A stretch of DNA of 51,078 bases from an uncultured Thermomicrobiales bacterium (GCA_902806325.1 CADCWE010000253.1:1-51078); one strand, 5' to 3'; numbered from the stretch's first letter, positions 18,325 to 28,041 are shown. The notes: a model not told the origin generated them from the letters alone. Made by a program: numbers and translations.

Positions 18325-18744
18325 TTACACCCGCCGCCGCTTCGGCGGCCGGCAGCCGTTGTGCGGGATCGGGGTGGTGTCGGTGATCGAGATCACCTGC
18401 ACGCCGCTGGTCTGCAACGACCGAATCGCCATCTCACGACCGGACCCCGGCCCCCTGACGAACACGTCGACCTGGCGCAGCCCGTGCTCCATCGCCCGCC
18501 GGGCCGCCTGCTCGGCGGTCACCTGGGCGGCGTAGGGAGTGCTCTTGCGCGACCCCTTGAATCCGTTCGCGCCCGCGCTCGACCAGGCGATGACGTTGCC
18601 GGTCGGGTCGGTCAGCGTGATGATGGTGTTGTTGAAGGTGGACTGGATGTACGCCTTCCCGCGGGGGATGTTCTTGCGATCCCTGCGCCGGATTCGCGTC
18701 TTGCCCTGCTTCGCCCCGCCGGCCTGCCGCCTACGCTCCGACAT
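18325..18744 (-). CDS. rpsK: 30S ribosomal protein S11
   Basis: A 139-residue platform protein. Recognised by [58 protein letters not shown] and the C-terminal [18 protein letters not shown]. The N-terminus carries a basic extension ([21 protein letters not shown]). It follows rpsM closely. Confidence 0.98.
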   Translation of the reverse strand: MSERRRQAGGAKQGKTRIRRRDRKNIPRGKAYIQSTFNNTIITLTDPTGNVIAWSSAGANGFKGSRKSTPYAAQVTAEQAARRAMEHGLRQVDVFVRGPGSGREMAIRSLQTSGVQVISITDTTPIPHNGCRPPKRRRV

Positions 18745-18766
18745 GCGTTCCTTCTCCCTAGGCCGC

Positions 18767-18801
18767 CGCGCCCTACCGCCTACCGCCTACCGCCTCAGCC
18801 C
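18767..18801. repeat. One-sided heptad tract rpsM-rpsK
   Basis: Three tandem copies of CCTACCG with flanking partial copies fill the short space between rpsM and rpsK, with no opposite arm. It has the same 7-nt period as the larger fold-back spacers. Confidence 0.55.
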
Positions 18802-19175
18802 TACTTCTTCGTCTTCCGCCCGCCGATCGCCCGCTTCGGACCGCGCCGGGTCCGGGCGTTGGTCCGCGTGCGCTGGCCACGCAGCGGCATCCCCCGCCGG
18901 TGGCGCAGCCCGCGGTACGACCCGATGTCGATCAACCGCTTGATGTTCATCGCCACTTCGCGCCGCAGATCGCCCTCAACGCGCATCTCTTTGTCAACGA
19001 TCTCGCGCAGGCGATTGACCTCCTCGTCGGTGAGGTCGCGCACCCGCGTGTCCGGGCTGATCGAGGTTCGCTCCAGCAACTGTTGGCTGGTGTGCAACCC
19101 GATCCCGAAGATGTAGGTCAGGCCGATCTCGACGCGCTTCTCGCGCGGCAAGTCGACCCCCGAGATTCTCGCCAT
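18801..19175 (-). CDS. rpsM: 30S ribosomal protein S13
   Basis: A 124-residue head protein: [26 protein letters not shown], then [20 protein letters not shown] and the basic tail [17 protein letters not shown] that contacts P-site tRNA and subunit bridges. It follows rpmJ by 61 nt, the normal rpmJ-rpsM-rpsK order. Confidence 0.98.
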   Translation of the reverse strand: MARISGVDLPREKRVEIGLTYIFGIGLHTSQQLLERTSISPDTRVRDLTDEEVNRLREIVDKEMRVEGDLRREVAMNIKRLIDIGSYRGLRHRRGMPLRGQRTRTNARTRRGPKRAIGGRKTKK

Positions 19176-19236
19176 CGTTTGCCCTCACCCGGCGCCGCGC
19201 GCCCGCTCTCCGCCGCCCACCGCCCAAACGCCGGGG

Positions 19237-19350
19237 CTAACCCTGACGCTGCTTGTGCTTCGGGTTGGTGCAAATCACCCGAATCACGCCTTGGCGCTTG
19301 ATGATCTTGCACCGCTCGCACCGCTTGCCGACCGACGCCGCCACCTTCAT
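19237..19350 (-). CDS. rpmJ: 50S ribosomal protein L36 (zinc-binding form)
   Basis: A 37-residue protein that starts [20 protein letters not shown]. The zinc ligands Cys11, Cys14 and Cys27 with a following histidine are all present, so it is the zinc (C+) type. It lies between map and rpsM. infA, which normally sits directly upstream of rpmJ, is not there. Confidence 0.97.
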   Translation of the reverse strand: MKVAASVGKRCERCKIIKRQGVIRVICTNPKHKQRQG

Positions 19351-19501
19351 GATTGGTCCTCTCGCCTTCGTCGCCCGCCGCCGGTCGGAGCCCGGCGCGG
19401 CGGCGTGTTCGGGATCGTAATCCTTGGCTCAACCCGGCGGCGGAGCAACACCCTGCCGCACACGGGAACGGCGCATGCCGCTGGGCATGCGCCACGAACG
19501 A

Positions 19502-20272
19502 TCATTGTACCACCGCCACCAGCCGTTTCGTCAAGATGTCCGGCGCCCCGTCGGCGGTGATCGCCACCGTGTGCTCGAAATGGGCCGACCACCGCCCGTC
19601 CTTGGTGACTACCGTCCACTGGTCGGCCAACACCCGCGTCTCGGCGGTACCCAAGTTCAGCATCGGCTCGATCGCCAGGGTCATCCCCGGCCGCAGACCC
19701 GGTCCGCGGTCCGAATCGCCGTGGTTGGCGACGTGGGGCTCCTCCCACATCGAGCGGCCGATCCCGTGCCCGCCGTAGCCGCGGACGATGCCGTAGCCGA
19801 GCGGGGCCGCGAACGCCTCGATCGCGCTCCCGATCGCATTTAGCCGGCTGCCCGCTCTCGCCGCGTCGATCCCGACGTAGAGCGCCGCCTCGGTGTCCAC
19901 CAGCAGTTGCCGGACCTCGTCCGAGACGTTCCCAACCGGGTAGGTCCAGGCCGAATCGCCGTGGTAGCCGCCGACGATCGCGCCGACGTCGACGGAGATC
20001 AAGTCGCCGTCCCGCAGCGGCTTGCGGTTGGGAATGCCATGCACGATCGCGTCGTTGACGGACGCGCAGATCACCCCGGGAAACCCATGGTGGCCGAGGA
20101 AGGACGACTTGGCGCCGGCGCCGAGGATGATCTCGCGCGCCAGCGCGTTCAGATCCAGCGGCGTCACGCCCGGCGCGATCACCTCCTCGAGGCGGGCGTG
20201 GACGAGCGCGACGACCTGGCTCGCCTCGCGCATCAGTTCGATTTCGCGCCGGTTCTTGATCGTAATCGCCAT
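19502..20272 (-). CDS. map: Methionine aminopeptidase, type I
   Basis: A 256-residue enzyme that removes the initiator methionine from nascent proteins. All five metal ligands are visible: Asp95 (ISVDVGA), Asp106 (YHGDSAWT), His169 (GYGGHGIG), Glu202 (AIEPML) and Glu233 (HFEHTV). It follows adk by 27 nt, as in the standard secY-adk-map block. The 151 nt to rpmJ hold a GCGCATGCC inverted repeat (about 19471-19494) and no gene. Confidence 0.97.
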   Translation of the reverse strand: MAITIKNRREIELMREASQVVALVHARLEEVIAPGVTPLDLNALAREIILGAGAKSSFLGHHGFPGVICASVNDAIVHGIPNRKPLRDGDLISVDVGAIVGGYHGDSAWTYPVGNVSDEVRQLLVDTEAALYVGIDAARAGSRLNAIGSAIEAFAAPLGYGIVRGYGGHGIGRSMWEEPHVANHGDSDRGPGLRPGMTLAIEPMLNLGTAETRVLADQWTVVTKDGRWSAHFEHTVAITADGAPDILTKRLVAVVQ

Positions 20273-20299
20273 CGGTCGTCTTTCCGTACGCTCGGGCCT

Positions 20300-20998
20300 T
20301 CAGCTTCGCGCTTCCCCGGCCGCCGACACATCTCGTCGCGCCAGGGCGGCGGCGATCGCGTCCGTCACCCGCTCGACCGGCTGGTCGCCGTCCACCCGTT
20401 CCAATAGCCCGAGGCCGCGGTAGTAGGCCAGGAGCGGTTCGGTCTGGGCGAAGAACAGGTCCAGCCGCCGCGCGATCGCGTCCGGCCGGTCGTCCTCGCG
20501 CTGGATCACCTCACCGCCGCAGCGATCGCAGACGCCCGCCACGGTTGGCGGGTCGAACTCGACGTGGTATGTCCGGCCGCAGGTGGTGCAAACGCGCCGT
20601 CCCGCCAGCCGCGTCACCAGCGTTTCCAACGGCACCGCGATCTCGATCACCGCCGAGATCGCTTCGCCGCGCCGCGCGACGAGGTCGTTGAGGGACTCCG
20701 CTTGGCCCGGCGTCCGCGGAAACCCGTCGAAGAGCGCCCCCCGGCTGGACCCTCCGCCCGCCCGTTCGGCCGCGATCGAGGCCAGCTCCAGATCGACCAG
20801 GCTGACCGTCGTCGCGTCGGCGATCAGCTCGCCGTGGTCGTAGGCGGCCTTGATGGCCAGCCCGAGGTCGCTGCCCGATGCGATCGCCGCCCGGAACAGG
20901 TTGCCGGTGCTGACGTGCCGCAAGGCGAGCCGGGGCGCCAGCCGCTCGGCCTGGGTTCCCTTGCCCGAGCCTTGGGCGCCCATCAGGATGACGTGCAT
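20300..20998 (-). CDS. adk: Adenylate kinase (zinc LID type)
   Basis: A 232-residue enzyme balancing ATP + AMP with 2 ADP. P-loop GAQGSGKGT (8-16), AMP-binding DGFPRT (91-96), and a LID domain with four cysteines (137, 140, 157, 160) giving a structural zinc, typical of Gram-positive and Chloroflexota enzymes. It is longer than the usual 214-217, with a short extra C-terminus. A 13-bp fold-back repeat separates it from secY. Confidence 0.97.
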   Translation of the reverse strand: MHVILMGAQGSGKGTQAERLAPRLALRHVSTGNLFRAAIASGSDLGLAIKAAYDHGELIADATTVSLVDLELASIAAERAGGGSSRGALFDGFPRTPGQAESLNDLVARRGEAISAVIEIAVPLETLVTRLAGRRVCTTCGRTYHVEFDPPTVAGVCDRCGGEVIQREDDRPDAIARRLDLFFAQTEPLLAYYRGLGLLERVDGDQPVERVTDAIAAALARRDVSAAGEARS

Positions 20999-21010
20999 GA
21001 CCGTCCTTGT

Positions 21011-21068
21011 CAGTCGCCAGTCGCCTGTCGCTGGAACGAACGTGAGCTCGTTACTGGCGACTGGCGAC
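21011..21068. repeat. Heptad fold-back spacer secY-adk
   Basis: The words CAGTCGC, CAGTCGC, CTGTCGC (left) face ACTGGCG, ACTGGCG (right). A perfect 13-bp inverted repeat pairs 21013-21025 with 21056-21068 across a 30-nt loop. It lies between the secY stop and the adk start. Confidence 0.75.
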
Positions 21069-21074
21069 CCCGTC

Positions 21075-22394
21075 CTAGCGGATGAACCCTTCGTAGTTCC
21101 GCATCAGCAGCTGGGCTTCCAGCTGGCGCATCGTGTCGATCGCGACGCCGACGACGATCAGCAGCGAGGTGGCGCTGAGGAGGAGGGTCTGGACGCCGGT
21201 GATCTCGGCCGCGACGTAGGGCAGGATGGCGACCAGGCCGAGAAAGAGGGCGCCGATCAGGGTGATCTTGTTGAGCACCTTTTGGAGGTAGACGGCGGTG
21301 TTGCGGCCGGGTCGGACGCCCGGCACAAACGCGCCCTGGCGCTGGAGATTCTCCGGGATCTTCTGCTGCTGGAAGACCACCATGGTGTAGAAGTACGTGA
21401 ACCCGACCACCATGAAGAAGTAGATCAGGTTGTACTGGAAGGTGTTCGGCTGGAAGAACCGGGAGAGGTCGCCGGCGAAGTCCGCCACCCCTTCCCGGCT
21501 GGAGCTTTGGAGGAAGGTGGCGATCATCCCGGGGAAGACCATGATGCTGACCGCGAAGATCAGCGGGATCATCCCGGCCGAGTTGACCTTGAGCGGGATG
21601 TGGGTGGTGTTGCCGCCGTAGACCCGGCCCGCCCGGACGCGCTTCGCGTGGTGGACCGGGATCCGCCGCTGCCCCTCGTTGATCAGCACCACCCCGACGA
21701 TGGTGAACAGGCCGATGGCGAGGAAGAAGACGGTGCCGATCAGGTTGTCGGTGATCGAGCTGCCGGAGACCAGCGAGCCGATGGCCCGCGGCATCGAGGC
21801 GATGATGCCGCCGAAGATGATGATCGAGATCCCGTTGCCGATCCCGTTCTCGGTGATCAACTCGCCGATCCAGACCAGCACCATCGTGCCGGCGGTCATC
21901 GAGAGCAGGATCGCGAGCGTCGGCAGGAACGAATCGCCGTCGAACAGCCCGAAGTTGTTGATCAGGAAGCCTTCCTGGTTCGGGCTTTGCTGGCGGGCGA
22001 AGAGCAACGCCTGGCCGTAACCTTGGAGCAGGGCCAGGGGCACAGTCAGCCAGTGGGTGTACTGGTTGATCTTGTTCCGGCCGCCCTGCCCCTCGTTGGA
22101 GAGTTCGGTCAGGCGGGGCACGATCGGCGTCATCAACTGCATGATGATCGACGCCGTGATGTAGGGGTAGACGCCGAGGGCCGCGATCGAGAAGTTGGTC
22201 AGCCCACTGCCGGAGAAGAGGTTGAGCATCCCCAGCAGTTGGCTGTTATCGATGAAGTCGCGCAACCCCTCCCGGTCCACCCCCGGCACGGGGATGCTGG
22301 CGATGGCGCGGAAGATCACCAGCATCGCCAGCGTGAAGAGGATCTTCCGGCGCAGGTCGGGGATTTTGAACGCATTGACCACGGCCTGGAGCAT
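21075..22394 (-). CDS. secY: Protein translocase subunit SecY
   Basis: A 439-residue ten-helix channel of the Sec system. Family marks: LLQAVVNAFKIPDLRRKILF at the N-terminus, RAIASIPVPGVD, the plug/TM2 region NLFSGSGLTNFSIAALGVYP, ASIIMQLMTP, LVWIGELITENGIGNG and GGTALLI-like GVQTLLLSATSLLIVVGVA near the end. It starts 3 nt after the rplO stop, implying coupling. Confidence 0.97.
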   Translation of the reverse strand: MLQAVVNAFKIPDLRRKILFTLAMLVIFRAIASIPVPGVDREGLRDFIDNSQLLGMLNLFSGSGLTNFSIAALGVYPYITASIIMQLMTPIVPRLTELSNEGQGGRNKINQYTHWLTVPLALLQGYGQALLFARQQSPNQEGFLINNFGLFDGDSFLPTLAILLSMTAGTMVLVWIGELITENGIGNGISIIIFGGIIASMPRAIGSLVSGSSITDNLIGTVFFLAIGLFTIVGVVLINEGQRRIPVHHAKRVRAGRVYGGNTTHIPLKVNSAGMIPLIFAVSIMVFPGMIATFLQSSSREGVADFAGDLSRFFQPNTFQYNLIYFFMVVGFTYFYTMVVFQQQKIPENLQRQGAFVPGVRPGRNTAVYLQKVLNKITLIGALFLGLVAILPYVAAEITGVQTLLLSATSLLIVVGVAIDTMRQLEAQLLMRNYEGFIR

Positions 22395-22397
22395 CGC

Positions 22398-22997
22398 TTA
22401 GTCCCCCCCGCTGCCCTGCGCCGTCTTCAGGGTGGCCACCGCGTCCGCGCGCTTCGGCCCGCCGACCTTGCCGACGCCGGCGTCCTTCAACGCCGCGTTC
22501 AACGGCAGGCGGCGGCTGCGCGGTCGCGCCGACACCCAGCGGTCGGTCCGCTCCAGCGTCTCGGTCGCCCCGCCGGCGGCTTCGATCGCGGCCTTGGCGC
22601 CCTCGGAGAAGGCGTGGGCGACCACGGTCACGGCACCGTCGAGTTTGCCGTCGCCAAGGATCTTGACCGGGAACTCGAGACCGCGGATCACGCCGCGGCG
22701 GTAGAGCAGATCCGGCGTGATCGTCTCGTCGGTGCCCAACTCGGCCAGGCGGCCGAGGTTGATCACCTCCCACCGGGTCTTGTGGATGTTAGTGAAACCG
22801 CGCTTGTACGGCAGCCGCCGTTGGATCGGCAACTGGCCGCCCTCGAACCCGCGCCGCACCGCGCCGCGCGCCTGCTGGCCCTTGGTGCCGCGGCCGGAGG
22901 TCTTGCCGTGGCCGCTGCCGGTGCCGCGGCCGACCCGCTTCCGTTTCTTGTGCGCCCCCGGGTTGGGGACCAAGTCGTCTAACCGCAGTGGTGGCAT
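22398..22997 (-). CDS. rplO: 50S ribosomal protein L15 with long C-terminus
   Basis: Residues 1-150 are typical L15: LVPNPGAHKKRKRVGRGTGS, GHGKTSGRGTKGQQAR, FEGGQLPIQRRLPYKRGF. The protein has 199 residues, about 50 more than E. coli L15; the excess is the C-terminal region (ERTDRWVSARPRSRRLPLN and on), which is Ala/Gly/Lys-rich. It lies between rpmD and secY in the normal order. Confidence 0.97.
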   Translation of the reverse strand: MPPLRLDDLVPNPGAHKKRKRVGRGTGSGHGKTSGRGTKGQQARGAVRRGFEGGQLPIQRRLPYKRGFTNIHKTRWEVINLGRLAELGTDETITPDLLYRRGVIRGLEFPVKILGDGKLDGAVTVVAHAFSEGAKAAIEAAGGATETLERTDRWVSARPRSRRLPLNAALKDAGVGKVGGPKRADAVATLKTAQGSGGD

Positions 22998-23009
22998 GGT
23001 CGTTTCCTT

Positions 23010-23315
23010 TTACTCGGTCGCACGGGGGGGAAAGTTGAGAGCCAAGCCGCGCCGTTTGGCGGGCGGCCGTTCCCGTCCCGCCGCGTCGGCCGAGACTTCC
23101 TCGACCTCGACGAGGTGCCGGACCTTGGTCACCATGCCGCGCATGGAGGCGTTGTCCGCCCGCTCGACGGTGTGATTGATCCGGCGCAGGCCGATGGCCC
23201 GGATGGTGAGTTCCTGGTCCTTCGGCCGCCCGATGGTGCTGCGGATCTGGGTAATCCGCAACGTCGCGCCGGGAACGGGCGTCGGAACCGCGGCGATCTG
23301 CTGGTCGTCGCTCAT
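23010..23315 (-). CDS. rpmD: 50S ribosomal protein L30
   Basis: The core [20 protein letters not shown] and [37 protein letters not shown] is a complete 60-residue L30. It carries about 17 extra N-terminal residues ([16 protein letters not shown]) and a 25-residue basic C-terminal extension. The ATG overlaps the rpsE stop by 4 nt. Confidence 0.96.
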   Translation of the reverse strand: MSDDQQIAAVPTPVPGATLRITQIRSTIGRPKDQELTIRAIGLRRINHTVERADNASMRGMVTKVRHLVEVEEVSADAAGRERPPAKRRGLALNFPPRATE

Positions 23316-24019
23316 CCTCGATCACCCCCGCGGCCGCGGCCCGGGCCGCCGGCTCCGCCTTGGCCCCCACGACCGCCACGGCCACGTCCCGGACCGCCGG
23401 GGCCGCCCTGTCCACCGCCGCGGTCTCCCCGGTCCATCGGCGTCGCCGCGCGCCGGGCCAGGGCCGCCAGCATCGCCGGATCGGGCTGCGCGTACGGCTT
23501 GCGGAGGCGGGAAACCCGCCGCCGCCGCGCCTGCACGGCCTCGACCGACTCCAGCCCCCGCAGCGCGACGATCGTCGCCCGGACCACGTTGACCGGGTTG
23601 TTGGACCCAATCGACTTGGTCAGGACGTCTTTGATCCCGGCCGCTTCGAGGACGGCCCGGACGCCGCCGCCCGCGATCACGCCGGTCCCCGGCGCGGCCG
23701 GCTTGAGGAACACGGTCGAGGCGCCGAAGCTCTCGGTGATGTCGTGCGGGATCGTGGTGCCGTCCAGCGGCACGGTGATCATGTTCTTTTTCGCCGCCTC
23801 GACCCCCTTTCGGATCGAGTCCGGCACCTCGCCGGCCTTGCCGAGCCCGGCGCCGACCCGGCCCTTGCCGTCGCCGACGACGATGATCGCGCCGAAGCTG
23901 AACCGGCGACCGCCCTTCACCACCTTCGAAACGCGGTTGATCTGGACCACCCGCTCCTCGTACTCGCTGCCGCCGTCGTCGCTGTCGCGACGGCGACGGG
24001 GTCCGCGTTCTTGATCCAT
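23312..24019 (-). CDS. rpsE: 30S ribosomal protein S5 with Gly/Arg-rich tail
   Basis: Residues about 20-190 form normal S5: [60 protein letters not shown]. After residue 196 comes a 39-residue low-complexity tail of Gly, Arg, Pro and Gln with RGRGG repeats. S5 works at the mRNA entry site; such an RGG-type tail could add RNA contacts, but this is inference. E. coli S5 has 167 residues against 235 here. Confidence 0.97.
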   Translation of the reverse strand: MDQERGPRRRRDSDDGGSEYEERVVQINRVSKVVKGGRRFSFGAIIVVGDGKGRVGAGLGKAGEVPDSIRKGVEAAKKNMITVPLDGTTIPHDITESFGASTVFLKPAAPGTGVIAGGGVRAVLEAAGIKDVLTKSIGSNNPVNVVRATIVALRGLESVEAVQARRRRVSRLRKPYAQPDPAMLAALARRAATPMDRGDRGGGQGGPGGPGRGRGGRGGQGGAGGPGRGRGGDRG

Positions 24020-24078
24020 GCCCTACCCCTCCGATGCGCCGGTCGCCGGTCCGTTCGCGTCGTGCCGGCGACCGGCGA

Positions 24079-24456
24079 TTAAAAGATCAACCCGCCCTCG
24101 CGGGCCCCGTCGGCCACGGCCTTGATCCGGCCGTGGTAGAGGAAGCCGCCGCGGTCGAAGACGATCGTGTCGTAGCCGGCCGCCTTCGCCCGCTCCGCGA
24201 TCACCAGCCCGAGCGCCTTCGCCCGCGCCAGCTTCGCGGCGCCGTCGCCGGCCCGTTCCTTGACCTCGTCCTCCAGGTCGCACGCCGCCAGCAGGGTGTG
24301 CCCCCGCACGTCGTCGATCACCTGGCAGTAGATGTGCGCCGACGAGCGGAACACGTTCAGACGGGGACGCGCCATCGTCCCCGACACCTTCGCCCGCACC
24401 CGCACGTGCCGCCGCTTGCGCGGGCTGAGTTTCTTGCGCCACTTCACGCGCGCCAT
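24079..24456 (-). CDS. rplR: 50S ribosomal protein L18
   Basis: A 125-residue 5S rRNA-binding protein: [68 protein letters not shown]. The ATG at 24456 has AAGGAG about 8 nt upstream; the longer reading to 24537 would run through the heptad spacer and is rejected. Confidence 0.97.
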   Translation of the reverse strand: MARVKWRKKLSPRKRRHVRVRAKVSGTMARPRLNVFRSSAHIYCQVIDDVRGHTLLAACDLEDEVKERAGDGAAKLARAKALGLVIAERAKAAGYDTIVFDRGGFLYHGRIKAVADGAREGGLIF

Positions 24457-24476
24457 GACGTTCGCTCCTTCGTCGC

Positions 24477-24545
24477 CAGTCGGTGGTCGGTATCGGGCCG
24501 TTGGTCGTGCTTGGGACGACCGACGACCGACGACCAACGACCGAC
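24477..24545. repeat. Heptad fold-back spacer rplF-rplR
   Basis: The words AGTCGGT, GGTCGGT (left) face ACGACCG, ACGACCG, ACGACCA, ACGACCG (right). A perfect 10-bp arm pairs 24499-24508 with 24530-24539. The tract includes the end of the rplF stop region. Confidence 0.7.
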
Positions 24546-25091
24546 TTACTTCGCCTTGCCCGTCTTCCCGGCCTTGCGCCGGACGTACTCGCCCGCGTAG
24601 CGGATGCCCTTGCCCTTGTAGGGTTCCGGGGGCCGGCTGCGGCGGATGCGGGCGGCTTCTTCGCCGACCTGCTGCTTATCAATCCCGAGGACCGAGATCC
24701 GGGTTAGCCCTTCCAGGGTGTAGGTGATCCCTTCCGGCGGCTCCATCCGGACCGGATGGGAGTAGCCGACCGAGAGGACCAGGGTCTTGCCGTCCATCGC
24801 GGCGCGGTAGCCGACGCCCTGGATCTCGAGGTCCTTCTTGTAGCCTTCGGTGACGCCCTGGACCATGTTCGCCAGCAGCGTCCGGGTCAGGCCGTGCAAG
24901 GAACGGTGCTGCCGCTCGTTGTCCGGGCGCTCGACCAGGATTTCCCCGTTCTGCCGCGACAACTGCATGTCGCGGTCGAACGTCGCGCTCAACTCGCCCT
25001 TCGGCCCTTTGACGCGGACCAGGTTACCCGGGTCCAGGTTGACTTCCACGTTGGCCGGCACCGGGATCGGCCGGCGGCCGATTCTGGACAT
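24546..25091 (-). CDS. rplF: 50S ribosomal protein L6
   Basis: A 181-residue protein: [64 protein letters not shown] and the C-terminal [21 protein letters not shown]6 binds near the sarcin-ricin loop and the factor-binding region. It lies between rpsH and rplR. Confidence 0.98.
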   Translation of the reverse strand: MSRIGRRPIPVPANVEVNLDPGNLVRVKGPKGELSATFDRDMQLSRQNGEILVERPDNERQHRSLHGLTRTLLANMVQGVTEGYKKDLEIQGVGYRAAMDGKTLVLSVGYSHPVRMEPPEGITYTLEGLTRISVLGIDKQQVGEEAARIRRSRPPEPYKGKGIRYAGEYVRRKAGKTGKAK

Positions 25092-25134
25092 GGTTCGCTT
25101 CCCCCCGCTCTGTCCGTCGCCTCCGCCACTCCGG

Positions 25135-25533
25135 CTAGAAGACGGTGCAAAGCACCTCGCCGCCGATGCCGCGCCGGCGCGCTTCGTACCCGGTCAGGAC
25201 GCCCTGCGGCGTGCTCACGATCGCGATTCCCAGACCGCTGCGGACCCGGGGGATGCTCTCCTTGCCGGCGTAGACGCGCAAGCCCGGCTTGCTGACCCGC
25301 TTGATCTCGCGGATCGAGTGCTTCTTGTCCGGGCCGTAGCGCAGGGTGATCCCCAGTTGGTTCTGCGGCGCCTTCTCGGTGACCTGAAAATCCTGGATGT
25401 ACCCCTCGTCCTTCAAGATCTTGGCGATTGCGACGAGGATCTTGGTCGAGGGCATGGTCGTCTGCGCGTTGCGCGCCATTCCCGCGTTCCGAATCCGCGT
25501 CAACATGTCGCTGATGGGGTCGTTCACACTCAT
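25135..25533 (-). CDS. rpsH: 30S ribosomal protein S8
   Basis: A 132-residue protein starting [20 protein letters not shown], then [20 protein letters not shown] and the RNA-binding end [14 protein letters not shown]. The internal ATG at 25533 matches the family start; the 12 upstream residues of the longer frame do not. S8 is a primary 16S binder and the classic repressor of the spc operon; regulation here was not tested. Confidence 0.98.
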   Translation of the reverse strand: MSVNDPISDMLTRIRNAGMARNAQTTMPSTKILVAIAKILKDEGYIQDFQVTEKAPQNQLGITLRYGPDKKHSIREIKRVSKPGLRVYAGKESIPRVRSGLGIAIVSTPQGVLTGYEARRRGIGGEVLCTVF

Positions 25534-25612
25534 CGATCGTCTCTCCGTTGACGAGCCGTCAGCCAGCACCCGCTCGGCACCGGCTCGCGCCCCCCAGTTT
25601 CGCGCCGCTCGT

Positions 25613-25798
25613 CTACCAACTCGACTTGGTGACTCCGGGCAGGCGACCGAACGACGCCAGCTCCCGGAAGCAGATTCGGCAGGTGCCGAACTTGCGCATG
25701 TAGGCGCGGCTGCGCCCGCAGAGGCGGCACCGGTTGACCGCCCGCACCTGGTACTTCTGCGGCTTGTTCGCGCGGGCGATCTGGGATTTCTTGGCCAT
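25613..25798 (-). CDS. rpsN: 30S ribosomal protein S14, zinc type Z
   Basis: A 61-residue protein with Cys24, Cys27, Cys40 and Cys43 (CRLC and CRIC), the short zinc-binding S14. [19 protein letters not shown] and the terminal [13 protein letters not shown] match the family. It lies between rplE and rpsH. Confidence 0.98.
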   Translation of the reverse strand: MAKKSQIARANKPQKYQVRAVNRCRLCGRSRAYMRKFGTCRICFRELASFGRLPGVTKSSW

Positions 25799-25818
25799 GG
25801 GTTCCTCCGTGAGTAACG

Positions 25819-25895
25819 AGACGGGAAGACGGGGCGTCGAACGGTTCGGCGGTTCGGGAAGATCGTCGTTCTCTCGGCTTCGTGTCTTCCCGTCT
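25819..25895. repeat. Fold-back spacer rplE-rpsN
   Basis: A perfect 12-bp inverted repeat, AGACGGGAAGAC (25819-25830) with GTCTTCCCGTCT (25884-25895), carries the AGACGGGA word also found between rpsG and rpsL. The right arm reaches the rplE stop. Confidence 0.7.
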
Positions 25896-26454
25896 ACCGG
25901 GCGGTCCCGCTCTCCGTCCGCGCGAACGGCATCCCGAGCAGCGTCAGGAGGCGCCGCCCCTCTTCGTCGGTGCGGGCGGAGGTGACGATGCTCATCTCCA
26001 GACCGCGCGTCTTGTCGATCTTGTCGTAGTCGATCTCCGGGAACGCCAACTGCTCGTGCAGGCCGAGGGTGTAGTTGCCCCGGCCGTCGAACGAGTTCGG
26101 CGAGACGCCCCGGAAGTCCCGGATCCGAGGCAGCGCGATGGTCACCAACCGGTCCAGGAACTCGTACATCCGGGGGCCGCGCAACGTCACCATCGCCCCG
26201 ATCGGCATCCCCTCGCGCAGCTTGAAGGCGGCGATCGACTTTTTCGCTTTCGTCACCACCGGCTTCTGGCCGGTGATCGCGCTCAGGTCGCCGACCGCGG
26301 CGTCGATCACCTTCGCATTGGTGACCGCCTCGCCCAAGCCGATGTTGAGGACGATCTTCTCGACCTTGGGCACCTGCATCACGTTCTTGTAGCGGAATTC
26401 TTCCATCATCGCGGGGACGATGTCCGCCCGGTACCGATCCCTCAGCCTCGCCAT
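25894..26454 (-). CDS. rplE: 50S ribosomal protein L5
   Basis: A 186-residue 5S rRNA-binding protein: [77 protein letters not shown] and [20 protein letters not shown]. The ATG at 26454 is the family start; the longer frame adds an Arg-rich run. Confidence 0.98.
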   Translation of the reverse strand: MARLRDRYRADIVPAMMEEFRYKNVMQVPKVEKIVLNIGLGEAVTNAKVIDAAVGDLSAITGQKPVVTKAKKSIAAFKLREGMPIGAMVTLRGPRMYEFLDRLVTIALPRIRDFRGVSPNSFDGRGNYTLGLHEQLAFPEIDYDKIDKTRGLEMSIVTSARTDEEGRRLLTLLGMPFARTESGTAR

Positions 26455-26575
26455 CCGTCGCGTCTCCCGTCCGTGCGGCGTATCCCGCCTGGTCCGCCCG
26501 CTTGGGCGCTCAGGCCGCCACCACCTTAGCAAGCATCCCCTTAAAGGGTCCGGTTCGCTGTTCCGGCACCTTTCC

Positions 26576-26899
26576 CTAGGCCTCGGGCCTGGGGACGGTT
26601 TGCTCGCACTTCTTGCAATAGCGCTCGTTCTTGCCTTCGGCGTCCGGTCGGATCCCGACCCGCGTCGGCTGCGTGCAGTTCGGGCAGATCAAGCGGGCGT
26701 TCGAGACGTGGAACGCGGCCTCGACCTCGACGATGCCGGCCTGGCGCGCCCGCCCCCGCTTGATGTGCTTCTTGACGATGTTGACGCCTTCGACCACGAT
26801 CCGATCGCGGTCGATCAGGTTGACGCGCACCGTCCCTTGTTGGCCCTTGTTGCGACCGCTGGTGATCAGCACCTGGTCGCCCGTCCGAATCTTCCGCAT
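26576..26899 (-). CDS. rplX: 50S ribosomal protein L24 with zinc-ribbon C-terminus
   Basis: A 107-residue assembly-initiator protein. The KOW motif is [18 protein letters not shown], followed by [11 protein letters not shown]. The second half has CPNC and CKKC, a zinc-binding pair typical of many non-proteobacterial L24 proteins. It lies between rplN and rplE. Confidence 0.97.
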   Translation of the reverse strand: MRKIRTGDQVLITSGRNKGQQGTVRVNLIDRDRIVVEGVNIVKKHIKRGRARQAGIVEVEAAFHVSNARLICPNCTQPTRVGIRPDAEGKNERYCKKCEQTVPRPEA

Positions 26900-26957
26900 G
26901 ATGGAACCTCAGTAGGGGCGCTGCTTGCTGCGCCCTCTCGGCCTTCCGTCCTCGACG

Positions 26958-27326
26958 TTAGAGGACTTCCGGCGCCAGCGAGACGATCCGCATGAACTGG
27001 CGCTCGCGCAACTCGCGGCCGACCGGGCCGAAGATGCGGGTGCCGCGCGGCGCCCCGGCCTGGTTGATCAGCACCGCGGCGTTGTCGTCGAACTTGATGT
27101 GGGTGCCGTCTGGCCGCCCGTACTCCTGGGCCGTCCGCACGATCACCGCCCGCACCACGTCGCCCTTTTTAACCGCGGCATTGGGCTGGGCTTGCTTGAC
27201 CGCGCCGATGATGATGTCGCCGACGCTGCCGTATCGGCGGGCCGACCCACCGAGGACGCGGATGCACATGATCTCGCGTGCCCCGCTGTTGTCCGCGACC
27301 CGAAGCCGCGTCTGCTGCTGAATCAC
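26958..27326 (-). CDS. rplN: 50S ribosomal protein L14
   Basis: With the GTG at 27326 the protein is 122 residues and starts [20 protein letters not shown], exactly the family length and start; AGGGG is 8 nt upstream. A GTG three codons earlier is also open. Other marks: [41 protein letters not shown]14 forms an inter-subunit bridge. Confidence 0.97.
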   Translation of the reverse strand: MIQQQTRLRVADNSGAREIMCIRVLGGSARRYGSVGDIIIGAVKQAQPNAAVKKGDVVRAVIVRTAQEYGRPDGTHIKFDDNAAVLINQAGAPRGTRIFGPVGRELRERQFMRIVSLAPEVL

Positions 27327-27433
27327 GGTCCACACCCCTACCGGCGCCTACGCCCCGTCCGTCCCGCGTGAGGGCGCGGCGCGCCGCGCCCCTCCGATGC
27401 CGGTCGTCGTCCGTCCGACTCCCGGCGTCCGGC

Positions 27434-27751
27434 TTAAATCTGGACCGCCCGCTGCACGATTTCCCGCACCACCCACCGCTTGCGCTTGGAGAGGGGGCGG
27501 GACTCTTCGATCCGGACGATGTCGCCCGGTTTGCAATCGTTGCGCTCGTCGTGGGCCATGAATTTCGACGTCCGCGTGATCCGCTTGCGGTAGAGCGGGT
27601 GGCGGCGCACGTAGTCGACCGCGACGACGACGGTCTTGTCCATCTTGTCGCTGACGACCTTGCCGACCTTCATCTGGCGCGGGTTCTGGCCGCCGAACGG
27701 GGCCTTGACCTCACCGTCGGCCGGGACGGTCGCTGTCTGGGAGTCGCTCAT
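27434..27751 (-). CDS. rpsQ: 30S ribosomal protein S17
   Basis: A 105-residue protein. The S17 OB-fold core runs from [20 protein letters not shown] to [19 protein letters not shown]. It carries about 25 additional N-terminal residues ([20 protein letters not shown]). It follows rpmC by 25 nt, completing the S10 block. Confidence 0.97.
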   Translation of the reverse strand: MSDSQTATVPADGEVKAPFGGQNPRQMKVGKVVSDKMDKTVVVAVDYVRRHPLYRKRITRTSKFMAHDERNDCKPGDIVRIEESRPLSKRKRWVVREIVQRAVQI

Positions 27752-27776
27752 CCTTATCCTCGTGCTTTCCCGCCGC

Positions 27777-28034
27777 CTAGGAGGCGACGGTGGTGCTGGT
27801 CGTGGCCGGCGCGGTCGCCTCGCGCAGCGCCGCGTCGATCGCCCGCTCGGTCCGCAGCGTGTGGATCCGGGCGATGTCTTTGCGGATCTGGCGGATCCGG
27901 GTCGTGGCCGTCAAGCGGCCGATTGCTTCTTCGAACCGGAGGTTGCGCCACTCGGTGTGCAACGCCGTCAGTTCGCGGGCGAAGTCGTTGTCGTCCATCC
28001 CGCGCAGGGCGGTCACGCGCTCCGTGCGTTTCAT
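27777..28034 (-). CDS. rpmC: 50S ribosomal protein L29
   Basis: An 85-residue helical protein. [20 protein letters not shown] and [20 protein letters not shown] give the two-helix core, ending with an Ala/Thr-rich tail ([13 protein letters not shown]) that makes it about 20 residues longer than usual. The ATG at 28034 starts 7 nt after the rplP stop. Confidence 0.95.
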   Translation of the reverse strand: MKRTERVTALRGMDDNDFARELTALHTEWRNLRFEEAIGRLTATTRIRQIRKDIARIHTLRTERAIDAALREATAPATTSTTVAS

Positions 28035-28041
28035 CGCCTTC

